A stretch of 64,000 nucleotides of DNA from Lachnospiraceae bacterium. GTDB lineage: Bacteria; Bacillota; Clostridia; Lachnospirales; Lachnospiraceae. Positions within the stretch are counted from its first letter, which is position 1. Each line of letters opens with the position of its first letter. Below the pieces are notes generated by a model. It did no database searches and was not told the origin of the DNA. It worked only from the letters and a program-made list of their open reading frames with translations. The position numbers and the translations under genes are program-made. This document shows positions 1 to 8,556 of the stretch, one piece after another. Location: the NCBI GenBank assembly GCA_003862155.1, contig QOUV01000003.1, forward strand, positions 62,001 to 126,000. The letters are read 5' to 3'.

Positions 1-336
1 AAGCAGATAGAAGGCCTCTCTGCCTGAGTTTTCAGAAGCTATCGTGTCTTTTTTTGTAAAGGCCGTCTCTGTCTCTTTGTCCTGCGCATGAAATTTCGAC
101 CTGAATGAATTTTTCGCTGCATCAGCTGTCCTTTTAGCGGCGTCAGCTGTTCTCCTGCCGGCATCTGCTGCCCTTCTGCCAGCGTCTAATGCCTGATCTG
201 CAAGGTCACGCTCCATATCCGAAAGCTCCTGTCCCAGATCATAGCTCAGATACGAAAAATCTCCGGTCTCTATAGAATGGTTGATCCTTCCGACCATGTC
301 GTTGGCGGCCTGGCCCAGTCTGTCAAATATACCCAT
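1..336 (-). CDS. Small heptad-repeat protein, C-terminus cut by window edge
   Basis: The first 112 residues of a protein that runs off the left edge. It begins MGIFDRLGQAANDMVG, with a GGAG ribosome-binding site a few bases upstream of the ATG. Residues 50-75 hold three imperfect seven-residue repeats of the form (R/K)-R-(A/T)-A-D-A-(A/G), predicted to form an amphipathic, charged helix. No transmembrane segment or signal peptide is visible in the part present. It lies 26 bp downstream of the AAA+ ATPase gene on the same strand, so it is probably the third gene of that operon. I do not recognise the family. The helix could be an adaptor or substrate region for the ATPase, but that is only a guess from position. 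Confidence 0.7.
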   Translation of the reverse strand, partial: MGIFDRLGQAANDMVGRINHSIETGDFSYLSYDLGQELSDMERDLADQALDAGRRAADAGRRTADAAKRTADAAKNSFRSKFHAQDKETETAFTKKDTIASENSGREAFYLL

Positions 337-362
337 ACATTCTCCGATCCTGTTTAAAAAAA

Positions 363-2000
363 TCAATCAAATCCGAGTATCCTGTTCACCTGTCCCTCAT
401 TGAACCTGATGGACTTCTTCCCGGTGGCTTCTATCTCATAAAGCGCATGCGATGCCAGATGCTCCGCAGCCTGCTCGAGGTCACGGCACCCCGGAGTATC
501 GTGGAAATGCTCTATAATGCTGTTTACAGCTGATTCTGTAAGCGAGCACTCCTCCGGCTTCATCCCCAGGTGCTTTAAGATCTTCGGAAGCGAATAGTCC
601 CGGAAAATTATCTTTTTCTCCTTCGGCGTATAGTCCGGTATCTCTATCACGGCAAATCTCGACCGAAGCGGTCCGCTGATTTTTGAAATATCGTTGGCTG
701 TCGCTATTGGATAGACTCCGTTCGTAGGGATAGCACACTCCATGTAGTTGTCCGTAAAGCCTAAATTGTCGAAAAGCGTAAGAAGCGAATCGGCTGAATT
801 TCCGTTTGAAGTATTCGAGTCAGCCTTGTCGAGCTCGTTTATAACGAATACGACGTTTGACGATCCAGCCTTTACGAAAGCATCCATTATGCGTCCCGTT
901 CTCGCGTTCACATAGATTCTCGAGCTTCCGGTCAGGGCACTCGGATCACGCACTGTACTCATATCGAGGACTGCCCACGGCATTTTTAAAATCTTTGCGA
1001 CCGCGTAAGCTATCTGCGACTTTCCAGTCCCGGCAGGGCCCACTAGGAGCAGTCCGTAGAACGGGAGCGTATGCGTCCTGTTTATCTGAATTATAGTTTC
1101 GATCACTCTCTGCTTTACTTCTTCGAGGCCATACAGCTCGTCGTCTAAAATCTGTCTCGCCTCGTGCGGATCTATCGGCTCAAAAAACGAGGTCTTCCAC
1201 TGTACGCTCATCATTAGTGACAGAGCGTGCTGGGCGTGTCTCTTCTCGTCTGCCCCGATCGTATCGTCATCTAAGAGCCGAAGCGTAGAATAGGCCCAGT
1301 CCCTGATATTATCTGGAAGAGTATCCTCCATGCACCAGACGTAGTCCCGAAGTTCCGGGATTCTTGTGATGGCAGAGGCCTTTTTATTTTCATTGTCTCT
1401 TATGACGATCTGCGAAGTCCTCAAACGCTCGACCATGGATTTTATCAGATCGCCCGATACCGGCTTTAAGGAGTCACTCTCCATTGACTGGCCCGCTCTT
1501 ATTTTTCTGATGCGAAAGCCAGCTGTCAGGAAATCTCCGGAAATTCTTACAGCGAAGTGGTTCTTTGAAAGATAGTCAACAAGCTTTTCATATCTGACAT
1601 CTAAGGCTTTAACTTTTAGTGAAAAAAGCTTCCCGCCGGTCTTATATTCAAAAGCGTATGACTTTCCTGTCTTTGAAAAACCGCCTGTGATCTCAGTCTT
1701 ATCCTTCTGTTCTGGAAGAGATACTATCATCAGAGTATCGGTATTATCCACAGGAGGAATCCTTACCAGATCATCATCAATACTATCAGATGAAGATGGG
1801 GATTTGGTTTTTACGAGGAGCCCAAGCTTTATGTAACTTTCGAGCACCGCATCGATGTCTGCACCGCTGATATTGTCCTTTTTCTCGTCGCGGAGCTGCT
1901 GCCAGAAATCGTAGAGCTCCTTTTTCTGGTCCTCGTCGATAAAAGCAGCAAAGTCCAGTCGCTTTTCTTTTAGTACGTCAGTAAGTTCAAGGCTTCTCAT
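363..2000 (-). CDS. Lon-like AAA+ ATPase lacking a protease domain
   Basis: A 545-residue cytoplasmic ATPase. The AAA+ module fills the C-terminal half. A Walker A motif (GPAGTGKS) lies near residue 325 and a Walker B-like motif (VFVINELDKAD) near 388, with asparagine where an acidic residue usually precedes Glu. The lead-in YGLEEVKQRVIE and the later segment TGSSRIYVNARTGRI resemble the Lon ATPase core. There is no Lon Ser-Lys protease domain and no Zn finger. The N-terminal half, about residues 1-290, is not recognised. ATG at 2000 shares one base with the TGA of the upstream TetR/HD-GYP gene (TGATG), so translation is probably coupled. An in-frame TTG one codon earlier is less likely. The protein probably remodels a partner rather than degrading it, with the neighbouring repeat protein as one candidate. 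Confidence 0.85.
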   Translation of the reverse strand: MRSLELTDVLKEKRLDFAAFIDEDQKKELYDFWQQLRDEKKDNISGADIDAVLESYIKLGLLVKTKSPSSSDSIDDDLVRIPPVDNTDTLMIVSLPEQKDKTEITGGFSKTGKSYAFEYKTGGKLFSLKVKALDVRYEKLVDYLSKNHFAVRISGDFLTAGFRIRKIRAGQSMESDSLKPVSGDLIKSMVERLRTSQIVIRDNENKKASAITRIPELRDYVWCMEDTLPDNIRDWAYSTLRLLDDDTIGADEKRHAQHALSLMMSVQWKTSFFEPIDPHEARQILDDELYGLEEVKQRVIETIIQINRTHTLPFYGLLLVGPAGTGKSQIAYAVAKILKMPWAVLDMSTVRDPSALTGSSRIYVNARTGRIMDAFVKAGSSNVVFVINELDKADSNTSNGNSADSLLTLFDNLGFTDNYMECAIPTNGVYPIATANDISKISGPLRSRFAVIEIPDYTPKEKKIIFRDYSLPKILKHLGMKPEECSLTESAVNSIIEHFHDTPGCRDLEQAAEHLASHALYEIEATGKKSIRFNEGQVNRILGFD

Positions 2001-3223
2001 CAATTAATATCCTCTGTCAGGTCCCTGTGCCTGAACATCTCAAATGTCTTCTTCGGATTGATATCGCCGCTTCCTATAAGACTTAAAAAAATATCATCGA
2101 GTTCCGGGTCAAACTGCGTCCCGCGGCCATTTTTTATCTCACTCACGACCTGCTCCATGTCTAAAGCGTTGCGGTAGACCCTGTCAGCAGTCATCGCATC
2201 GAAAGTATCAGCTACAGCTATGATCCTGCCGTACAGCGGGATAGCCTTTCCTGAAAGTCCCTTCGGATATCCTTTTCCGTCGTATCTCTCGTGGTGGTAT
2301 AGTGCCCCCTCCGAAACATGTTCTACCATCGTAAAACCCTGAAGAAGTTCAGCTCCGGACGTAGTGTGTGTTTTCATAAGCTCATACTCTTCAGGTGTCA
2401 GTCTGTCGGGCTTTTTTAAAATCGAATCCGGGATCGCAATCTTTCCAATATCGTGGAGAAGAGCGGCCTTTTTTATATTGTCAGTCTCTTTTTGCGAAAA
2501 GCCGTACGCCCTCGCAAGCTTCGCAGAGTAGTAGGCCACCCTGTGGCAGTGCTCGCCGGTATTTCTGTCCTTAAGGAAAAGAGCCTTCGCCATCGCGAGA
2601 ACCGATTCATTTCCCAGCGCAATCTGCTGCCTTGCCAGACGAAGTTCCTCGTTCGTATCGTCAGAGGCTGTACACATCATCTCTTCAAAATACGACTCGA
2701 CTTTCTCGGGACTCTCGCTGCAGGAATGTGTAAACCACCACTTTGCTGTCTCTATGTAACTGCTGATATACACATTTACATACAGATCTTCCGGAAGCTT
2801 TCCCCTGACCTTCCAGGCTCCGCTGTCCAGCTGTTTTCTCAAATGACCTCTGAACAGAAGAGCGAACCTGTTCCAGAAAATATCACCGCTCTCACCCTGA
2901 AAGAGCCTGCTGAACCTGTCCTTATCCTCTTTAAGATGATACAGGATGTGCGTCAGCATGTGCTTTTCGCTGTGCTCTGAGTTTGAAAAATCGTGCGTAT
3001 CCTCTTCTGTCAGATGCTCGTCAAAAATATGGTCAAACAGTTCCGCGCAGAGTTCTTCGAGCACACTGTCCTTCGTGTCAAAATGGGCATAAAAAGTAGT
3101 CCGCCCTATGTCGGCAGCTTCAATGATATCCTTTACCGTGATATCCGCGTACTTCTTTTCCGCAATAAGTTTTTCAAAAGCGTCAAAAACAGCTTTTCTG
3201 GTCTTCTGCTGTCTCCTGTCCAT
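2000..3223 (-). CDS. TetR-type DNA-binding domain fused to HD-GYP phosphodiesterase domain
   Basis: A 407-residue fusion. Residues 5-65 form a TetR/AcrR helix-turn-helix (KDIIEAADIGRTTFYAHFD). A helical middle region of about 65-190 resembles a TetR ligand domain. From about residue 200 there is a complete HD-GYP domain, with His-Asp at 257-258 in LLHDIGKIAIPD and HHERYDGKGYP ending at residue 320. HD-GYP proteins usually hydrolyse cyclic di-GMP, so this protein could tie a nucleotide signal to transcription. The chosen ATG has GAGG five bases upstream. An in-frame ATG at 3289 would add 22 residues but has no ribosome-binding site and would place the N-terminus before the normal TetR start. 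It is the first gene of a three-gene unit with the AAA+ ATPase and the heptad-repeat protein. The operator and substrate are unknown. Confidence 0.88.
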   Translation of the reverse strand: MDRRQQKTRKAVFDAFEKLIAEKKYADITVKDIIEAADIGRTTFYAHFDTKDSVLEELCAELFDHIFDEHLTEEDTHDFSNSEHSEKHMLTHILYHLKEDKDRFSRLFQGESGDIFWNRFALLFRGHLRKQLDSGAWKVRGKLPEDLYVNVYISSYIETAKWWFTHSCSESPEKVESYFEEMMCTASDDTNEELRLARQQIALGNESVLAMAKALFLKDRNTGEHCHRVAYYSAKLARAYGFSQKETDNIKKAALLHDIGKIAIPDSILKKPDRLTPEEYELMKTHTTSGAELLQGFTMVEHVSEGALYHHERYDGKGYPKGLSGKAIPLYGRIIAVADTFDAMTADRVYRNALDMEQVVSEIKNGRGTQFDPELDDIFLSLIGSGDINPKKTFEMFRHRDLTEDIN

Positions 3224-3323
3224 TTTTACCTCGAAGCCTAACTCTCTCGCAGGATTCTTAGCCTGTCTTGTGGCATGACATATTGTCACATAAAAAATAA
3301 TAAACTACCTGTTCCGAAAAATT

Positions 3324-3352
3324 ATTATACAATATTTATCTGTAATAATCAA
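3324..3352 (-). promoter_or_regulatory. SigA-type promoter of the TetR/HD-GYP operon
   Basis: On the minus strand, TTGATT (3352-3347), a 17-bp spacer and TATAAT (3329-3324). It lies about 100 bp upstream of the TetR/HD-GYP start in AT-rich DNA. If the regulator is autorepressed, its operator should lie in this interval. Confidence 0.7.
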
Positions 3353-3407
3353 AAAAAATCGGGCGTTCCACGTTAAAAAGTTCAAAATTATTGAAATAAA
3401 AAATCTT

Positions 3408-3442
3408 AAAAAAAAATGGCAGAGGAAAAAGTTTCCTCTGCC
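3408..3442 (-). terminator. Intrinsic terminator after dnaJ
   Basis: An 11-bp perfect stem (GGCAGAGGAAA pairing with TTTCCTCTGCC) with a 3-base loop, followed on the minus strand by a run of nine T. It ends the hrcA-grpE-dnaK-dnaJ transcript ten bases after the dnaJ stop. Confidence 0.9.
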
Positions 3443-3452
3443 TGAAATTCAG

Positions 3453-4595
3453 TTATTTCTTACGTCCGAACGGGCTGTGTGCCTTCTTTGTATTTGACAA
3501 AGTTCCGCCGCAGGCTTCGTCGTATGAGCGAAGCGCTGCCTTCTGTGCAGAATTTAAAGTACGTGGAACTACAACATTGAGTGTCACATAGTGGTCGCCG
3601 CGGACATTTTTATTTCTAAGGGTAGGAACGCCTTTGCCACGGAGTCTGACTCTGGTCCCCGGCTGAGTTCCAGCCTTGACATTGTACTCGACCTTTCCGT
3701 CGATAGTGTCTATGATGATGCTCGAGCCAAGTGCTGCCTGCGCATACGATATAGGAACTTCAGAGTATATATCGTAGCCATTCCTTGTAAATTCGTTGCT
3801 TTTCGCAACGCTTACCTGTACAAGAAGGTCTCCTCTCGGACCGCCGTTGATACCAGGGTCACCCTTGCCACGGATCCTTATGCTCTGTCCATCGTCTATA
3901 CCAGCTGGTACAGCGATGACTATCTTCTTTTTCTGAGCTTTGTATCCGGTACCATGGCAGTCAGGACACGGATCAGGGATTACCTGGCCGGTTCCATGAC
4001 ATTCAGGGCATACGCTCTGCTGCTGTACCATTCCAAAAAGCGATCTCTGCGTCGTAACGACACGTCCCGTGCCTCCGCACTTAGTACACTTTACCTTGCT
4101 GGTGCCCGGCTTGCAGCCGCTGCCACCACAGGTAGGACACGGATCTTTGAGTACAAGTTCGAGCTCCTTGTTGCAGCCAAATGCAGCCTCAGTAAATGAG
4201 ACACGCACGGAAGCTCTGACATTCGCACCCTGCATTGGACCATTCGATGCTCTGCCGCCTCTTGATCCTGTACCGAAAAAGTCTCCGAAGATATCTCCGA
4301 AATCACCGAAAATATCACCGAAATCCATATTGTTGAAGTCAAAGCCGCCGCCACCGGCTCCTCCGTCAAAGGCAGCATGGCCAAACTGGTCATACTGCTG
4401 ACGTTTCTTAGGATCAGACAGAACGGCATAAGCTTCTGAGGCCTCTTTGAATTTCTCCTCTGCATTCTTATCACCGGGGTTCATATCAGGGTGATATTTC
4501 TTGGCGAGCTTACGGTAGGCCCTTTTTATGGTCTCCTCATCGGCATTCTTATCAACCCCGAGAACCTCATAATAGTCTCTCTTCTGTTCTGCCAT
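3453..4595 (-). CDS. dnaJ: Chaperone protein DnaJ (Hsp40)
   Basis: A 380-residue type I Hsp40 that delivers unfolded clients to DnaK and stimulates its ATPase. The J domain covers residues 5-70 with the HPD motif in [11 protein letters not shown] Gly/Phe-rich linker (about 75-115) follows. The zinc region then carries four CxxCxGxG units ([32 protein letters not shown]), and the C-terminal substrate-binding domains complete the protein. Length and domain order are normal for bacterial DnaJ. The start has a GAAAGGA ribosome-binding site. It is the last gene of the CIRCE-controlled heat-shock operon, 40 bp after dnaK, and is followed directly by a strong terminator. Confidence 0.98.
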   Translation of the reverse strand: MAEQKRDYYEVLGVDKNADEETIKRAYRKLAKKYHPDMNPGDKNAEEKFKEASEAYAVLSDPKKRQQYDQFGHAAFDGGAGGGGFDFNNMDFGDIFGDFGDIFGDFFGTGSRGGRASNGPMQGANVRASVRVSFTEAAFGCNKELELVLKDPCPTCGGSGCKPGTSKVKCTKCGGTGRVVTTQRSLFGMVQQQSVCPECHGTGQVIPDPCPDCHGTGYKAQKKKIVIAVPAGIDDGQSIRIRGKGDPGINGGPRGDLLVQVSVAKSNEFTRNGYDIYSEVPISYAQAALGSSIIIDTIDGKVEYNVKAGTQPGTRVRLRGKGVPTLRNKNVRGDHYVTLNVVVPRTLNSAQKAALRSYDEACGGTLSNTKKAHSPFGRKK

Positions 4596-4635
4596 TTGAT
4601 TATCCTTTCACGAATCTGAGCCTGCGCCTCAGGTA

Positions 4636-6543
4636 TCAGACCTCTTTGTAATCTCCATCAACGACATTGTCATCGTTGTTTGCGCCTGCATTGCTGCCAG
4701 CGTTGTTTGCACCTGCTCCAGGGTTCGGGCCTGCCTGCGGACCGGCCTGTGGGCCGCCCTGTGCTGCGCCCTGTGCCTGGGCATTCTCATACATCTTTGT
4801 AAATACCTTCTGAGCTGACTTCTCAAGCTGCTCCTTGGCATTCTTCATCTCTGAAACATCAGCGTCAGTCATTGTCTCCGGGTTAGGGAATTTGCTTACA
4901 AGGTCCTGAACCTTCTTCAGATCAGCCTCAACTGTGCTTCTGTCGTTCGGATCGAGCTTGTCACCAACTTCGTCGAGGGCTTTCTTGGTCTGAACTGCGA
5001 AAGCATCTGCGTCATTCTTCGTGTCGACAGCCTCCTTACGCTTCTTATCCTGAGCCTCGTACTCAGCTGCTTCCTTGACAGCCTTGTCGATCTCCTCATC
5101 GGACATGTTGCTTCCTCCGGTGATAGTGATGTGCTGCTCTTTGCCAGTGCCAAGGTCCTTAGCGCTTACAGTAACGATACCGTTGGCATCGATATCGAAA
5201 GTAACCTCGATCTGCGGTACTCCTCTTGGTGCTGGAGCGATTCCGTCGAGACGGAACTGTCCGAGTGACTTGTTATCACGGGCGAACTGTCTCTCACCCT
5301 GTACTACGTTGATATCTACGGCTGTCTGGTTATCCTCTGCTGTAGAGAATACCTGGCTCTTCTTCGTAGGGATAGTTGTATTTCTCTCGATAAGGTGTGT
5401 AGCAACGCCTCCCATAGTCTCGATAGAAAGTGTAAGAGGTGTTACATCGAGAAGAAGGACTTCTCCTGCTCCCTTATCTCCTGCGAGCTTACCACCCTGA
5501 ATGCAGGCACCAAGTGCTACGCACTCATCCGGGTTAAGGTTCTTTGATGGCTCTTTGCCGGTCAGCTGCTTAACCTTCTCCTGAACAGCCGGGATACGTG
5601 TAGAACCACCGACAAGGAGAACCTTTGAAAGGTCTGCTGCTGTAAGTCCTGCATCTCTTAATGCGTTCTGTACAGGGATGGCAGTCTTGTCAACGAGGTC
5701 TGATGTGATCTCATCAAACTTGGCTCTCGTAAGAGTTAAGTCCATATGCTTAGGACCATCTGCTGTAGCTGTGATGAACGGAAGGTTGATGTTCGTAGAA
5801 GTAGCGTTTGAAAGCTCTTTCTTAGCCTTCTCTGCAGCCTCTTTGATACGCTGCATAGCCATCTTATCACCAGAGAGATCGACGCCCTCCTTGTTCTTGA
5901 ACTCATCGATCATCCACTGCATTACACGGTTATCGAAATCATCTCCGCCGAGATGTGTATCACCGTTCGTAGAAAGAACTTCGATAACGCCGTCACCGAT
6001 CTCGATGACTGATACATCGAATGTACCACCGCCAAGATCGTAAACCATGATCTTCTGCTCCTGCTCGTTGTCAAGACCATAAGCTAAAGCTGCGGCTGTA
6101 GGCTCGTTGATGATACGCTTTACATCGAGTCCGGCGATCTTTCCGGCGTCCTTTGTAGCCTGACGCTGTGCATCGTTGAAATATGCAGGAACTGTGATTA
6201 CAGCCTCTGTAACCTTCTCACCGAGATGAGCCTCAGCATCGCTCTTAAGCTTCTGAAGAATCATAGCTGAGATCTGCTGTGGTGAATATTTCTTGCCGTC
6301 AATAACAGGGCCATCGTTAGTGCCCATCTTTCTCTTGATAGAAGAAATAGTGTTCTCGGCATTAGTAACTGCCTGACGCTTAGCCGGCTCACCGACAAGC
6401 CTCTGACCGTCCTTTGTAAATGCTACGATAGAAGGTGTGGTTCTCATACCTTCGCTATTCTCAATGACTGTCGGCTGTCCACCTTCCATAACAGCAACGC
6501 AGCTGTTGGTGGTTCCAAGATCGATACCAATTATCTTACCCAT
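4636..6543 (-). CDS. dnaK: Chaperone protein DnaK (Hsp70)
   Basis: A 635-residue Hsp70 that folds and protects cytoplasmic proteins in ATP-driven cycles with DnaJ and GrpE. It opens with the signature [18 protein letters not shown]. Further Hsp70 signatures are [15 protein letters not shown] and [14 protein letters not shown], and the substrate-binding domain begins near [17 protein letters not shown]. As in Firmicutes, the ATPase domain lacks the insert seen in proteobacterial DnaK. The C-terminal tail is a low-complexity stretch rich in Gly, Gln, Pro, Asn and Ala that ends in DGDYKEV. It is preceded 51 bp upstream by grpE and has a GGAGG ribosome-binding site. Confidence 0.99.
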   Translation of the reverse strand: MGKIIGIDLGTTNSCVAVMEGGQPTVIENSEGMRTTPSIVAFTKDGQRLVGEPAKRQAVTNAENTISSIKRKMGTNDGPVIDGKKYSPQQISAMILQKLKSDAEAHLGEKVTEAVITVPAYFNDAQRQATKDAGKIAGLDVKRIINEPTAAALAYGLDNEQEQKIMVYDLGGGTFDVSVIEIGDGVIEVLSTNGDTHLGGDDFDNRVMQWMIDEFKNKEGVDLSGDKMAMQRIKEAAEKAKKELSNATSTNINLPFITATADGPKHMDLTLTRAKFDEITSDLVDKTAIPVQNALRDAGLTAADLSKVLLVGGSTRIPAVQEKVKQLTGKEPSKNLNPDECVALGACIQGGKLAGDKGAGEVLLLDVTPLTLSIETMGGVATHLIERNTTIPTKKSQVFSTAEDNQTAVDINVVQGERQFARDNKSLGQFRLDGIAPAPRGVPQIEVTFDIDANGIVTVSAKDLGTGKEQHITITGGSNMSDEEIDKAVKEAAEYEAQDKKRKEAVDTKNDADAFAVQTKKALDEVGDKLDPNDRSTVEADLKKVQDLVSKFPNPETMTDADVSEMKNAKEQLEKSAQKVFTKMYENAQAQGAAQGGPQAGPQAGPNPGAGANNAGSNAGANNDDNVVDGDYKEV

Positions 6544-6594
6544 ATTAATTCCTCCTTAACTGTGAATAAATCACACTCTATATATCTGATTAAA

Positions 6595-7254
6595 TCAATT
6601 AGCAACTTTTACCATAGCGTACCGAAGTACCTTGTCGTTGTAAGTATAGCCCTTCTGAAGGACCTGTACTATCTCCTGCTCGCCCTTGTCCGGGTTGTCC
6701 TCGTGCATCACTGCATTGTGGTAATTCGGATCGAAGGTCTTGCCTAAAGCGTCGATCTCCTTTACTCCAAGGCCATCTATCGTGCTCTTGAACTGCTTGT
6801 AGATCGCAAGCATTCCCTTCTGGAAGGCGTCGTCCGTATCTTCCGGTACATCCTTAAGTCCTCTCTCGAAATTGTCAAGGACTTCAATGAACTTTTTTAT
6901 CACATCGCCGGCACCAGCGCTGTACATGTTCGACTTCTCCTTCTCAGTACGTTTTCTGAAATTGTCGAACTCTGCCATCTGGCGGAGGAGCTGATCCTGA
7001 AGCGACTTGATCTTCGCATCGCGGGGATCTTCTTTTTTCTTGTCGTCTTTATCTGATTTCTTGTCTTTGGACTTCTCTTTATCCTCGGAAGTCTTGTCTT
7101 TGGCGGCTTCCTTTGTATCAGCCTTATCCGAAGACTTCTTTTCTTCTGTGTCCTTTGATTTATCTGCTTTCTCTTCTTTGGCCTGATCGGCTTTCTTGTC
7201 CTCAGCCTTATCAGTCTTAAGCTCTTCGTCCTTCTTTTCTTTCTCTTTGCTCAA
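6595..7254 (-). CDS. grpE: Nucleotide exchange factor GrpE
   Basis: A 219-residue GrpE, the dimeric factor that releases ADP from DnaK. The conserved C-terminal part starts near residue 80 (LLRQMAEFDNFRKRTEKEK) with the long coiled coil. It ends in the beta domain, with NPDKGEQEIVQVLQKGY and VLRYAMVKVAN. The first 80 residues are an almost pure Lys/Glu/Asp/Ser stretch, longer than in many GrpE proteins and probably disordered. Translation appears to start at TTG (TTG AGC AAA), nine bases after AGAGG. The gene follows hrcA by 12 bp in the class I heat-shock operon. Confidence 0.97.
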   Translation of the reverse strand: MSKEKEKKDEELKTDKAEDKKADQAKEEKADKSKDTEEKKSSDKADTKEAAKDKTSEDKEKSKDKKSDKDDKKKEDPRDAKIKSLQDQLLRQMAEFDNFRKRTEKEKSNMYSAGAGDVIKKFIEVLDNFERGLKDVPEDTDDAFQKGMLAIYKQFKSTIDGLGVKEIDALGKTFDPNYHNAVMHEDNPDKGEQEIVQVLQKGYTYNDKVLRYAMVKVAN

Positions 7255-7266
7255 ATTCGAATACCT

Positions 7267-8379
7267 CTATTCCTTTTTTTCCTTAATATCCTTCTTCGCC
7301 TCTATCCTCTTAGGCTCCTTCTTTGCACCGATCCTCGAAGAATCGACGATGTCTGAAAGCTGCTTCTTTAAGGACTTGAGATTCTTCATAACGTTCTCAT
7401 AGTCCATTCGCTTCGGGCCTAAGATTCCGATCGTGCCCTTAAAGCCTTCTCCTAGGTCGTACTTCGCGGTAACGACCGATACATCCGGCATATTCGGGAT
7501 ATCGTCTCCGATGAATACCGAAATACCATTCGGATTGCCCTCATCGTCGGTCTCTATCTCATTTACCAGATTCTCGAGCTCCTCCTTGTTCTCGAAAGTC
7601 GAGATCAAATGGCTCGCCCTGTTCGCATCGGAAAGCTCCGGATACTTGAAAATATTCGTCGTACCACTGGTGTATATCGTCCTGCCCTCGTCCTGCTCGA
7701 TAGTTCCTGCAACATTCTCGAGGACATTCTCAATAATAGGTGCATACTCACCGGCCTGGGACTTAAGCTTCTTTATCAATGCGAGGTTAATATCATTAAC
7801 TGTAAGTCCGGAGAGGTTCGTATTAAGGAGCATGTTCAGCTTCAGGAGGTCCTCATTGTTAAGAGGCTCGTCGATATTGATAAGCCTGTTCCGGACTGCA
7901 TTGCCGTCCATCACGACGACTGAGAGAAGCTGGTGCTCATTCACCGCTGAGAGCTGTACGAACTTGACCCGGACTCCGGTGATAGCAGGTGCCGAGATCA
8001 TCGAGGTGTAATTCGTGTTCGCAGCGAGCACATCTACAACCTGCTTTAACATCTTCTCCAGTCTGTCCGTCCTCTGCACGAGCATCTGGCTCGTCGAATC
8101 CGGAGGCGAAGTGTCCTTCTGGCTGTTCATCAGCTCACCGACATAGAACCTGTATCCCTTATCTGAAGGGATCCTTCCGGCGGAGGTGTGAGGCTGAAGT
8201 ATATATCCCATATCCTCCAGATCGCTCATCTCATTTCTGATCGTGGCAGAGCTTAAGTTCAAATCAGAGCTCTTCGAGATCGTCCTCGATCCGACCGGTT
8301 CACCGGTCTCCAGGTAGTTCTTGATGATAACATCCAGGATCTTCTTCTGCCTGACTGTAAGCTCATCCTCTTCACTCAC
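7267..8379 (-). CDS. hrcA: Heat-inducible transcription repressor HrcA
   Basis: A 370-residue repressor that binds CIRCE and is kept active by GroEL in the well-studied Bacillus system. The N-terminal winged helix is clear (residues 8-80: VRQKKILDVIIKNYLETGEPVG, then SSATIRNEMSDLEDMGYILQPHTSAGRIPSDKGYR, given here as two adjoining parts). It is followed by the GAF-like and dimerisation regions with GPKRMDYENVM near the end. The C-terminal tail is unusually rich in Lys, Glu and Ile. The start codon is GTG, nine bases after a perfect AGGAGG. A consensus CIRCE lies 30 bp upstream, so the gene represses its own operon. Confidence 0.97.
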   Translation of the reverse strand: MSEEDELTVRQKKILDVIIKNYLETGEPVGSRTISKSSDLNLSSATIRNEMSDLEDMGYILQPHTSAGRIPSDKGYRFYVGELMNSQKDTSPPDSTSQMLVQRTDRLEKMLKQVVDVLAANTNYTSMISAPAITGVRVKFVQLSAVNEHQLLSVVVMDGNAVRNRLINIDEPLNNEDLLKLNMLLNTNLSGLTVNDINLALIKKLKSQAGEYAPIIENVLENVAGTIEQDEGRTIYTSGTTNIFKYPELSDANRASHLISTFENKEELENLVNEIETDDEGNPNGISVFIGDDIPNMPDVSVVTAKYDLGEGFKGTIGILGPKRMDYENVMKNLKSLKKQLSDIVDSSRIGAKKEPKRIEAKKDIKEKKE

Positions 8380-8408
8380 TATGCCTCACCTCCTGTCGCT
8401 TTTTCTTG

Positions 8409-8435
8409 TTAGCACTCAAATCATTAGAGTGCTAA
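8409..8435 (-). promoter_or_regulatory. CIRCE operator of the hrcA operon
   Basis: An exact consensus CIRCE: TTAGCACTC, nine bases, GAGTGCTAA. It lies between the promoter and the hrcA start, inside the early transcript. This is the HrcA-binding site that makes the hrcA-grpE-dnaK-dnaJ operon heat inducible. Confidence 0.97.
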
Positions 8436-8450
8436 TATCATCTAACACAT

Positions 8451-8479
8451 AATATACGCTTGTTCGACATGTTTGTCAA
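8451..8479 (-). promoter_or_regulatory. SigA promoter of the hrcA-grpE-dnaK-dnaJ operon
   Basis: Minus strand TTGACA (8479-8474), a 17-bp spacer and TATATT (8456-8451). Transcription would start near 8444, about ten bases before CIRCE, the usual class I heat-shock layout. Confidence 0.88.
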
Positions 8480-8500
8480 CAACTTTTTGTATTTTACTCG

Positions 8501-8529
8501 AAAAAAATCGCCGGCAAATATGCCAGCGA
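8501..8529 (-). terminator. Intrinsic terminator after hemW
   Basis: A stem TCGCTGGCA/TGCCGGCGA with one G-T pair, followed on the minus strand by seven T. It separates lepA-hemW transcription from the heat-shock promoter immediately downstream. Confidence 0.82.
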
Positions 8530-8556
8530 ATCATTGTCTCTTCTTTTGTACAAAAA

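Noticed and set aside
481-738. Reading frame of about 85 codons within the AAA+ ATPase gene
   Set aside because: It lies wholly inside the ATPase coding region in another frame and shows no motif or ribosome-binding site. The same reasoning removed the many antisense frames in other clear genes.
4069-4401. 110-codon plus-strand frame opposite dnaJ
   Set aside because: Its Pro/Ser-rich sequence is the antisense reading of the DnaJ glycine-rich and zinc regions.
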